NCBI RefSeq assembly: GCF_011075055.1
Contig: NC_058143.1
Span: 11,671,057 to 11,735,056 of the forward strand
From: Mangifera indica
Taxonomy: Eukaryota > Streptophyta > Magnoliopsida > Sapindales > Anacardiaceae
Direction: 5' to 3'
DNA length: 64,000 nucleotides
Below the pieces are notes generated by a model that had not been told where the DNA came from, ran no database searches, and saw only the letters and a program-made list of their open reading frames with translations. A program made the position numbers and the translations under genes. Positions 54,584-64,000 of this stretch are shown here, piece after piece; positions within the stretch are counted from its first letter, which is position 1; each line of letters starts with the position of its first letter.

Positions 54584-57573
54584 ATGGGCACAGGACACGA
54601 GTTGGTCAGTACAAGCGAGCTTTATCGGGCAGCCCTGAACAACGAATGGGAATCTCTGAAGAAATTCTACCAGACAAATGTTAGTTCGCTGTCATCTCCT
54701 GTAACGGCTTTCGGGGACAATGCCTTTCACTTGGCGGTGTTCAGCAAACGTGAAGATCCGCTTCAATTTTTACTTGAAATTTCCAAAGAACATCCTATGG
54801 TGAAGTATGGCTATTTAGAAAAAAATGTCCACGGGAACACGCCTCTTCATGAGGCTGCATTAAATGGGAACCTGGAGGCCGTAAAGGCTTTGGTCACTCA
54901 TCATCGCAGGCTCATCGAGGAAGATATTGAACATCCACCTGAGGAAGAGCTCCAAGAGGCTGTGAATGATGATAACGAAACCCCGCTTTTTCTTGCTGCT
55001 GCATTTGGGCAAAAAGAGGTGGTGAAGTTTTTAGCTGCAACATCATTAGAATCTCACAAAAGATTAATAGACCAAGAAGAAAAAGGAAGGACTGAAGAAG
55101 AAGAATATTCTAAGCTTAAAATTATTCACCGCCAAAACATGAAGGTAAAGCCCAAACGTAAAGCCTCCAATGAACAGCCTGGTGCCATTCCAGGCGAAAT
55201 GATATCAGAGCCAGAGCCTGATGCCTCCATTCTGCACGTTGCCATCACAGGCCACCCTTTTCCAAATTCCCGCACCCGCGGCACCCTTTTCCAAATTCAA
55301 GGTGAAATGATATCAGAGCCAGAGCCTGGTGCCATCAAAGAAGAAACATCCAAAAAAAAGCCTGATGCCTCCATTCTGCACGTTGCCATCATAGGCCACC
55401 ATTTTGGTCTCTATCTCTACTCACCTAGCTTCTTTACCTTTGCTTTGAAATGAAATATATATTCAACTGATATTTGATGTGCTTTCTTTTCAAATTTTCT
55501 CAGACACGGCTCTATATTTACTGAATCTGGATGAATCGTTAGCAGAAATCAAGGACCTAAAAGGCTGGACACCTCTTCACCTACTAGCAACCATGCCCGA
55601 AGTTTTCGAAAGTGGATATCAATGGGGCACATGGATCCACAGAGTCATATATTTCTGTAAGTATATTTTCCGCCTTTCCATAATTCCATTAAAGACAAGA
55701 TAATGTATGCATAAGGATATACATCTTAGTCATTAATTCAAAAATTTATATTCCTGTAAGTATATTTTTCACCTTTCCATAATTCTATTAAAGATAGTGT
55801 ACAAATAAGGATATGTTAAAAGGACCTTTTGTATACATCTTATTCATTAATTCCTAAAATTTATAGGCCTTCCAGTTGGTGATGATGCAGATGATGATGA
55901 AAAAGCTACTACAAAAATTTCCAAAGGTAAAAATTTCCTTTTGTTCGCTTGAGGGATATTCTACATAATTTCTTTCTTCATCACTTTTTTTCATTGAGCA
56001 CCTTCTTTTCTGCTAAACACGAACAGGGTGGCTTAATTTACTGGGAAAATTCTGTGCACTAGAAAGGAGTGACATCTGGAAAGAAAAGAGAAAGCATAAA
56101 CTTGCTTTCAAACTAGCGGAGACAAAGAGAAAGCATAAACTTGCTTTCAAACTAGCGGAGACACTGATAAAAAAAAATTCTTTTTGGGATGAAATCATTC
56201 CGTCTGATAAAGACCAGTCTTCAGAAGGAGATTATGTGCCAATCCCGTTATTCCTGGCGACTGAAAACGGAATAGGAGAAATTGTGAACGAGATACTAGA
56301 AATATGTCCCCAGCTGGTTGAGCATTGCAATAATCTGGGTCAGAACATACTGCATCTGGCAATTAAGCACCGTCAAGAGGATATCTTCAATTACGTGAAA
56401 GATATGAAAATGCAAATGACAAGGTTAGTCGGAAAGGTTGACAACAATGGCTGCACCATTTTACACCATGCTGCAGACATGAAGCCAAAGACTACAAACG
56501 GTCACCCAGCAGGACCTGTATACCAAATCCGGGATGAGATAAAGTCGTACAAAGTAAGCCCCCTAGCTCTTTCTTCTACAAGATTTTTACCTAATAAACG
56601 TGTTTATATGTAAGTTATGTTTCTATATATGCAGCGTGTAAAGCTTGACACAAATGACTGCACCATTTCACTCCATGCTGCAGACATGGAGCCAGAGACT
56701 GCAGAGCGTCACCCAGAAGGACCTGTATACCAACTCCAGGAAGAGTTGAAGTGGTACAAAGTAAGCCCCCTAGCTCTTTCTTCTGCAAGATTTTTACCTA
56801 ATAAACGTGTTTATATGTAAGTTATGTTTCTATATATGCAGCGTGTGAAGGAGATCGCGCACCCCCACTACGTCATGTTTTGCAAAGAGAGATTCAATTC
56901 GAAGCACAATAAACTACTCAAGGAAGCACAGACATGGATAAAAGAAACTTCTCAGTCTTGCTCTATAGTGGCTGTTCTCGTTGCTACAGTGGTCTTTACA
57001 GCTGCGTACACTGTGCCTGGAGGTTCTAATGAACAGGGGCATCCAGTTTTCCTCAACAGCGCTCTCTTCTTGCTTTTCACAGTCATGGACGTTCTTGCTT
57101 TGGCCTGCTCCTTAGCCTCCGTTGTAATGTTCTTGTCAATCCTCGTATCGCCTTATACGTATGAAGAATTCCACCACAAACTCCCCGGCAAACTCAGAAT
57201 GGGCTTCGTCTTGCTCTTCATTTCATTAACTACAACAATGATTTCATTCGCAGCAACAATATTGCTCATAATTCGTTCTGGAAAGCCCAATCGGACCACC
57301 ACTCTCATTTATACTGCTGCATTTCTTCCTGTCAGCATATTTGCACTCATGAGTTTTCCCATGTATCCTGAATTTGAGAAAACTTTGCTCCTGTTGTGTC
57401 CTAGATTGTCTAAGAAGTGTCTACTGCCCAAGAAGTCAGCTTCCAGACAGGGTTCAGCAGCTCCTAAACAAACCGAATCGCACACAAAGCAGCTTGAGAA
57501 CGATGGTCAATTGTCTGAGGAGAGTGTACCGATAATAAGCCCAAGCTCTGAGTGTGAGATTTATATTAGTTGA
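54584..57573 (+). CDS. Ankyrin-repeat PGG-domain membrane protein, gene C (expanded)
   Basis: Six exons: 54584-55406, 55504-55656, 55867-55926, 56027-56553, 56635-56760 and 56842-57573. Joined, they are open for 806 aa, about 100-135 longer than A and B. Ankyrin motifs NTPLHEAALNGNLEAVKALV and ETPLFLAAAFG are in exon 1, with PIPLFLATENGIGEIVNEIL in exon 4. PGG is at aa 622-624, followed by three more helices. Three in-frame expansions are visible. A 108-nt spaced repeat in exon 1 gives EMISEPEP twice. A 39-nt tandem repeat in exon 4 gives KRKHKLAFKLAET twice (56086-56124, 56125-56163). Exon 5 is a second copy of the end of exon 4 with its own splice sites. The C-terminal tail (SEESVPIISPSSECEIYIS) is longer than in A. 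The protein class is the same as A. The expansions all keep frame, which suggests selection for a protein or a very recent origin. Confidence 0.82.
56635..56760 (+). repeat. Duplicated in-frame exon of gene C
   Basis: 126 nt (42 codons) from CGTGTAAAGCTTGACACAAA to GTGGTACAAA. It follows an ATATATGCAG acceptor and precedes GTAAGCCCCCTAG, the same intron borders as on either side. Its 3' two thirds match the end of exon 4 of gene A (MEPETAERHPEG, YQLQEELKWYK) better than exon 4 of C itself, pointing to unequal exchange with an A-like copy. Confidence 0.85.
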
Positions 57574-57992
57574 TGCTGATAAGTGTACAAGATATTACAA
57601 ACTAGTGTGACTTTGTTTTCATCATTTTGGGTTCCATCAAGTCAAGAGTGAGCGTCAAACAAGAGAATATTTTACTTTTTGTTCTAATAAATTTGTATGC
57701 AAGTAGTGTGTGTTTTTTAAGAATATAAATTTAAAATATTTAAAGCATTTTTATCATATTTAATAACATGCTTATTTTCCAATAACCAATTGTCTCCGTA
57801 TACTAATTCATTATTAGAGGCTTGTATAATATCTCCATATAATACCATTGTCTATTCTCCAATAGAATAATTAATTAACAGTACCAAATCAGATAATCAT
57901 ATTTCTGAGTCATTCAAACTCATGTATTATTCACAAATCTAAGAGAAGAGGATTGGTTTCCATCTAAGAGAACCAGAAGATTATGATAATAT
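57574..57992 (+). other. 3' flank of gene C
   Basis: Candidate poly(A) signal AATAAA at 57686-57691. The family 3' flank (ACATGCTTATTTTCCAA, CAGTACCAAATCA) follows. Confidence 0.55.
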
Positions 57993-58462
57993 GGGGCCGT
58001 TTGGTTAGAGTCTTTTAAAGATTACCTTGGTAATCTATTTTTTATTATTTACATTACAGTAATAAAATATTATGATAATCTTTTATTATCAATATTGACG
58101 TGACATGTAATAATTACCACATTTAACTTAGGTATTAAAATATTATCAAAATAATCTTGACTTTATTATAATTATATTATTATTTATTAATATTTTAAAA
58201 CAAAAATTAATTTATTTTTAATTAATATAACAAATAATATAAAAAGTATTTAAAAATATTTATATTAAAGGATATTTAAGTAAAATAATTTACTAATATT
58301 CTTTTATTACTGTTAACAAAATAAACTAATTATTTATACCATCCATTTTTATCAAATTTTATCAAACGTAATAATCATTTATATACAGTAATCTTTTCAA
58401 TAATCTATTTTCAAAATAATCTCTCTATTTTGGTAATAAAATATTATTTAAATCAAACACCC
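57993..58462. mobile_element. Tourist-like MITE (block C copy of 9326-9797)
   Basis: Starts GGGGCCGTTTGGTTAGAG and ends AAATCAAACACCC. Flanked by ...GATAATAT and TTATTAGTGAAC. Absent behind gene B. Confidence 0.75.
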
Positions 58463-58544
58463 TTATTAGTGAACTTATTAGGTAGGCTGATGGCATCAAG
58501 AGAGAGCTCTCTTGATGAACAAAAACACAGTGCCTGCGTCTCCC

Positions 58545-60080
58545 CGGAAATATGAAGCTGTTCATCCTGGTATGTTGTTAGTAACCAAGACTGCACATTG
58601 CTGTTAGAGACTGAGATGAAGCTGCATCTTGGACTGAAGTAAACAAGCCTTTCAATGGGGAAAGGTGAATCTTTTGTCCCAGAAATTCGTCATTGTCAGG
58701 TAAAACCATGGATTCTGATATCGTTGTCAGGTAAAACTTTGGAGTTTGATATCTGAGGAGTCTCGATGATGCATTCTTCAAACTTGATGTAAACACAGAG
58801 AAATGAAATGGCCAATTAGAGATGAACCCAGACTTACAAATGTCGAATGCATTCAGAGATGGCAAAGGCCCAACCTTGACACCCTTGGGACTTCGGACTT
58901 CATATTTGGCATCGTTATTAATGGAGGTTGTAGCCAAAGGCCACACATTTTGAAAGTCAGTTTCTTGGATAGGGTTGGGGATAGAATCGAGCCAAATTGA
59001 TTCAAACTCGGTTATCAATTTGACTTGAATGGCTCAAAACAAGTGTAGTTTTGGTGAGTTCGAACCTTACGATTGATGTTGTACTCAAACTCAAATTTAA
59101 ACTTGAGGATGTTGAGCTCACTAAATTTGTGAGCGTAGAAGAGTTTAATTCGGTTACAACAAAAGAATTTTGATCCATTTTGACTCAACTATATTATTGC
59201 TGCAGTCAAATTCGAATTCAATTTTAAATCCACCTCTTGATAGGGTGAATATCCAGGTCTGATAAAGGACCAGTTTATATTGTCTCCAATCCAAAAAATA
59301 ATCTGACGCTTGACCTGCCACAACTCAAACTAAACTATAAAATAATTTAACTCAATATTTTATTCAAACCACTAAAACTTGACTGTCCAATTTCAAATAA
59401 CAGATTATATGATATATCATCCTAAATAAATCAAAGATTCAAATCAAATCAAGCGCTAGCAAACCATAAAAATACCCGATATTTAAAATACCCAAATTCA
59501 ATCCCTTCGCCATAATTTTCCCACAAACCATAAAAGGGAAACAAAGACTTACGCAAGAATCCATTTGCTGTTAAGCAAAGTTAACGCCTCAGTTGGTGCG
59601 GGAGTCGGATTCTTAGCTTCAAGCTGTCTAATAAGCTCGACAATCTCCGTTCTCGTTTCGCTAGTCGCCGTCAACCCACGATCGGTCCTATAGAACGAAT
59701 CAATTAACGCCTTCTTCAAGTTATTAATCTCCGTCACATCTATGGGCTTCTCCTCCTCTATTAAGGCCACGGCGGTACCTTCGTCCTCCTTATCGGGACA
59801 CCATTCGTCATCGTCCACGGCCCAAGCCACGACCACCGGTCTTGCTTTCAGCTACTTCTTAGTGATTCTCTGCGAAATCTTGGCCGAGTTCAGAGAAAGA
59901 ATCGAAGGCTTCACAGTAATGAGATGCTGATGAGGTGGCATTAAAGAAAGGGTTTTGCATGGGAATTGAGTGAGTTGAGAGAGTAAAGCCATTGACTCTT
60001 CAGTTTGTCCATTACGATGAGAAGTCTGAAAATAGATGAGCAGGCGGCGGGCCAGAGACACCAAGGGCACTAGGTTTTGT
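58545..60080 (-). pseudogene. Plastid fibrillin (PAP) pseudogene, copy C
   Basis: Minus strand. ATG at 59992 starts MALLSQLTQFPCKTLSLMPP. A TAG at 59854-59852 stops after ISQRITKK. The frame reopens with [41 protein letters not shown] and [18 protein letters not shown], to a GTAAGT donor (exon edge 59553). Farther on: VWPLATTSINNDAKYEVRSP (about 58.94-58.88 kb), IKFEECIIETPQIS with a damaged acceptor (about 58.77 kb), the 31-bp duplication, and NDEFLGQKIHLSPLKGLFTS. It is free of the Mutator-like element found in copies A and B, which makes it the empty-site reference. The downstream C-terminal exons of the family are missing in all copies. Confidence 0.8.
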
Positions 60081-60084
60081 AATA

Positions 60085-60976
60085 GGCCAAAAAGCTTGTT
60101 CCCACCCAAGGTTTTGCGCACGTGCAAAGTTACATTAGTTAATTTTTAAAAGAGTAATGCTATGTGTACCTATTTTTGATACACAATTTATGTATACAGT
60201 GATGTGTCACCATATAATTAGATAATTTTAAAATATGTGTCATCATATGATAAAGAAACATCCAATCACATGATAACACCTCATCTGTGTATATAAATTG
60301 TATACCAAAAATGGGTATACATAGTTTTATTGCTTTTAAAAACCCAATCATCTGATAAATTTTATTATTATTATCAAAGATAAAATTATTTAATTAAAAA
60401 TATTTAAAAAATTAAAATTTTATCACATTTCTTAATTTAAAAATTTAACATTTTTTCTTCATTTTTTTAAAGTGCTCATTTTTCCCTTATAGTTTTTTTC
60501 TGCTTATCTTTGAGAACCATTCGCCATATCTAACATTTTGCTCTTTCCCTCTTGCTTTCTCCCTCCCTTTTGATCACTCTTTGTTTCCTCTTTAACCCTT
60601 TTCGTCTCCTATAAAAACAATTGGAGAAGAAAGAGAGAGTGATCAGGAGAGAGAGAATTAACAATCAGAGATGACAAATTGTTATCAAAGATAAAGATCT
60701 AAAAACTAAAAGTTTGGGGGGTGTATATAAAGAAAAGATGAGAGTTTATAATCCTCAAATTGAGAGAAAAAAAATCAGTTTTTAAATTTGAGAAATATAA
60801 AATTATGTGATAGAAATGAAAAATTTAAAATTTAAGAGTAATCTTTTAATAAAATTTTTAAATAATAATTTTATTTTGATAATAATAATAAAATTTAATA
60901 AATAAATAAATTTTTAAAAATTAACAAATATAAGGAAATTTACACTAAACTTTGGGTGGACAAAAGTCTTTTGGCC
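60085..60976. mobile_element. Mutator-like element, 892 bp, with nested MITE
   Basis: Left GGCCAAAAAGCTTGTTCCCA, right TTGGGTGG...TCTTTTGGCC. 9-bp duplication TTTGTAATA / TTTGTAATT. A small MITE (60155-60331) is inserted near its left end. Relatives lie at 12308 (block A) and near 26086-26832 (block B). Confidence 0.75.
60155..60331. mobile_element. Small palindromic MITE, about 177 bp
   Basis: TAATGCTATGTGTACC at the left pairs with GGGTATACATAGTTTTATT at the right, and the inner parts (TGATACACAATTT / AAATTGTATACC) also pair. Blocks A and B lack it at the matching place. The family is unassigned. Confidence 0.65.
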
Positions 60977-61520
60977 TTTGTAATTTCCCAATAGTCTGGA
61001 TGCAACTTTGGGATGAGGACTTCGTCTTTGATTCAATTATTTTGTTTCTTGAGATTGTGAGGGCAATATTGGGTTTAGAAGGGTGGAGTCTAAATGAATT
61101 GGGTTATTGACATGTGGATGTTAAATGGAGATGTGAGGTAAGGAATGATTTGTATTTTATTCAGAATTAGTTAGTAATGTAACAACACAATCATGTTGCT
61201 TGTGTTATGTGAGAAAAAAATTAAGGTCTAGAATTTTCTTTTCTGATTGGACAATAGAATATCCTGCTAGTTAGTTAGTGTGTCATGGATTTAAATTGAA
61301 TTAAATTTAAATAAAAACTTACTCAAACTATATTTAAAATTAAAATATGAAATTTTAGTTTAATTTGACCGAATGATGAATATTAGCATTATAAATGATA
61401 TTAAATTGTAAAAAAAAGAGATAATAATTAAAAACCGTAAAAAAATAAGAAAAAACTTAAAAAATAGAAGAGTTCCAACAAGCCTTTGAACTCATATTAA
61501 ACTATCAAATTGTAACTTAA
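60977..61520. other. Spacer matching 26833-27403
   Basis: No gene. It is the block C counterpart of the spacer before the PGG fragment in block B. Confidence 0.5.
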
Positions 61521-61746
61521 GTTGGACCACCACTATCATTTATGCTACTACATTTTTTTCTCTTAGCATTTTTACACTCACACAATTTCTTATTTATGTT
61601 GCATTTGAGAAAACTTTACTCAAAGTTGTATCATAAGTTGTCTAAGACTTTGCATGTCACAAAGGCTCCACTACACATAGCAACTTCAGAACGAAGTTAA
61701 TTGTCATCATAACAAGCCTAGGCTCCCCAGTCTGAGGGATTTATAT
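61521..61746 (+). pseudogene. PGG-domain 3' fragment F
   Basis: TTGGACCACCACTATCATTT begins the fourth-helix region, followed by the tail (ACAAAGGCTCCAC, CCAGTCTGAGG) and 3' flank. It lacks the 17 bases (GAAAAGCCACA...) with which the block B copy at 27404 begins. Confidence 0.72.
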
Positions 61747-62896
61747 AAGTTGCTCTAAGGATAAACAAAGGACAATAATATGTCTCTATTATTTTGGGTT
61801 TGACCAAGTTAAGTATAAGAGTCAAATAAAAGAATATTTTAGTCTGTTTTAATATAATTTTATGCAAACAGTGGGTGTCTTTTAGATGGTATGTTATGTT
61901 GAGTCTATAAATTCAAAACATTTAATCTATTTTTACCATGCTTCAATAAGATTTTTAGCTTATTTTCCAAATATTAATTCTCTTCATATATTAATTTTTA
62001 CCATTTCTTTACTTCAGAAACTTTTATTGAATTCAGTATTAGAGGCTTGTATAGTTTCTACATATATATTTCAATTTCTATTCGCCAACTAAATAATTAA
62101 TTAATAGTACCAAATCATATAATCATGTTTTTGAGTCATTCAAACCCAAGAATTATTACACAAATCCAAGAGAAAAGTGATATTCATACAAGGGAAATAG
62201 AAACTTATTGGGCGAATTCATGGCATCAAGAGAGAGCTTCCTTCCTTGATAAAGTTTTTTGTGAACACAAACCCATGAGTAGAGAAAGGCAAGAGGCAAG
62301 ACACAAAGAGAGAAGAAACCAAAGAGACAGTGAAAGGATCACTAAAGTTATTGCATGGTAGCCATAGAAGAGTCCTCTTATGATCTGAGAGAAGAATTCA
62401 GAGCTTTCATGGTTAAGAAGATATTGGCAAACCGTATTGAAGAAATCAAATATCTTTGAAGGCTGTTGAATTATTATATGTCTATGAATTCCAAGGAGTA
62501 TCATGGGATTATACTTGAGGTTTTTTATGGCTTTTGTACTAGTTTGTTTTGTAAATGCCGTTGGGATTATTTTTAAAATTAATTTAGAAACTATAGCCTT
62601 ATTTTTCAATGAGCATGCATGCTTGTAAGAATATTATTACCAATTGTGTAATTATAACTCAAAGAATGACCTTATATATACTTCCAGTTATATTATAATG
62701 ATATTGTAGTAACTTTACAATGCTAGAAAAACATTAAACCAGTAGATCAGAAAATCACAATTTGTGATACACGATTGTGTGAAATAGCCACACGTCGGTG
62801 TATCCTCTTGTAGAAAAAAACTTTACAAGAGCAGTTGCGCATTCGTTCTGAGGAAATATTTTATATAGTCATATGGTATGAGATACGTGTCCGTGT
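61747..62896. other. 3' flank of fragment F and unmatched spacer
   Basis: 61747-62700 matches 27666-28620. 62710-62890 has no counterpart in the window and no recognised content. Confidence 0.45.
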
Positions 62897-63440
62897 ATGG
62901 TCTCCCTACAAGTGAATGATCATGTCAAGTGAAAGAACAATCATGTTTGGTTATAGCGTTAGCAGTGGTCAACACAAGGTTGATCATAATAAAAAATTAG
63001 AGGGATGCCCATCTCTAATAAAGTACACATCTATGTAAGGCTTATGTGAGGAGCACGAGGAGATCAAGGTGTTAAATGACCCTATATCTCTAGTAGAGTA
63101 AGGAAATGATTATTTTACCCCTAGGTTATGTTTGAAGAGGGAAAGAGAAAAGAAAAGCCTTAGCAAGGCAAGCTAGGACAAATAGCTAAAGTTAAGGTGT
63201 TTAACTATTTGAGAGGTGGCATAGACCCCAATCGAGTCAAATCAAGGTCGAAAGTAGTGGAAGTTAAGAAAAATAATATACACTTAGATAACCATTAGCT
63301 TTGTGTGTAAGTGGGAAGATATTTGAAAACAATAAGACTCTATGAGAAATAGACACTCATTAAATGTATCATACAGTTAGTGCCAAAGAACATTAGCCAT
63401 ATAGTATAGTTCAGTTCAAGTGTGCATGTAAGATATAGTG
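62897..63440. repeat. Upstream block shared with 46705-47190
   Basis: Same unknown sequence, here with an extra segment (about 63250-63310). It leads directly into PGG fragment G. Confidence 0.65.
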
Positions 63441-63450
63441 ACACTTCACA

Positions 63451-64000
63451 GTGGTCTTCACAGCTACGTACACTGTGCCTAGAGGTTCCAATGAAAAAAG
63501 GTATCCAATTTTCCTCAGAAGCATTCTTTTTATGGTTTTCACAGTCATGGACATTATTGCTTTGGCTTGCTCATTGACCTCGGTTGTAATGTTCTTGTCC
63601 GTCCTCACTTTGCCTTATCAATATAAAGAATTCCATGATGCACTTCTTGACAAACTCTCAATAGGCTTCACCTTACTCTTCATTTCATTGGCTACAACAA
63701 TGATTGCATTAATGACAACAATATTGCCCATAGTTGGTTCAGAAAAGCCACATTGGGCCACCACTGTCATGTATACTATTGCATTTTCTCTTGTTAGCAT
63801 ATTTGCACTCATGCAATTTCTTATGTATGCTTCATTTGAGAAAAATTTGTTCATCATCTATTGTAGATTGTCTAATAATTGACATGTCATAAAGCCTCCA
63901 CCGCTCTAGAAGCCAACTTTCGGATAGAGTTCCATTGTTGACCAAACAAGTCCTCTCACAAATAAAGCAGCTTTTGATTGATGGTCAATTGTCTAAAAAG
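63451..64000 (+). pseudogene. PGG-domain fragment G, runs off the window
   Basis: GTGGTCTTCACAGCTACGTA starts within helix 1. The frame is open to 63882 (143 codons) and covers all four helices: YTVPRGSNEK (PGG has become PRG), FTVMDIIALACSLTSVVMFL, SIGFTLLFISLATTMIALMT, FLMYASFEKNL. It ends at TGA where genes A and B have TGG. No ankyrin exons, no acceptor, and the same foreign block upstream as fragment E. Tail sequence continues to the window edge. Confidence 0.8.

Overview
This is eukaryotic, almost certainly eudicot plant, nuclear DNA. It is AT-rich, its genes have GT-AG introns with plant-like TATA boxes, it is packed with small DNA transposons, and the recognisable proteins are plant families: ankyrin-PGG membrane proteins, plastid fibrillin (PAP) and Pelota. 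A rosid such as a member of Sapindales would fit, but that is only an impression. I saw no tRNA, rRNA, CRISPR or bacterial-type operon.

The window is a cluster of duplicated ankyrin-repeat/PGG genes (the family of Arabidopsis ACD6 and ITN1), all on the + strand. Three copies can be assembled into uninterrupted reading frames: A (6349-8753, 5 exons, 671 aa), B (19636-22108, 5 exons, 701 aa) and C (54584-57573, 6 exons, 806 aa; one exon is an extra in-frame duplicate). Copy D (about 33944-36235) is a pseudogene. Fragments lie at 2643-2740 and 51339-51436 (ankyrin part) and at 27404, 47196, 61521 and 63451 (PGG part). Behind A, B and C, in tail-to-tail orientation, sits a broken plastid fibrillin (PAP) gene. 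Its three copies share lesions, so it was dead before the array was duplicated. A and C with their flanks (about 125-12960 and 48870-60900) form a roughly 12-kb segmental duplication. The region after A (13.0-19.0 kb) resembles that after B (28.0-33.0 kb).

Transposon insertions date the duplications, because paralogous blocks give filled and empty sites. They include a Tourist-like MITE with TTA duplications (only in block A), a related MITE shared by A and C but absent from B, several Mutator-like elements with GGCC termini and 9-bp duplications, and two hAT-type elements with 8-bp duplications.

The most unusual object is at 38952-43013: a near-perfect 4.06-kb palindrome flanked by the 9-bp direct repeat AAAAGAAAA. 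Its interior is nearly pure A/T, punctuated by short GC hairpins built on GGTTGGCG/CGCCAACC, and it has no visible protein gene. It lies about 330 bp from the first two exons of a Pelota gene (minus strand, 43565-43347) whose remaining exons I cannot find in the window.

The intact genes probably encode plasma-membrane or ER proteins with cytosolic ankyrin repeats and a four-helix PGG domain, a family linked to defence and salt/ROS signalling. No function specific to these copies can be read from the sequence.
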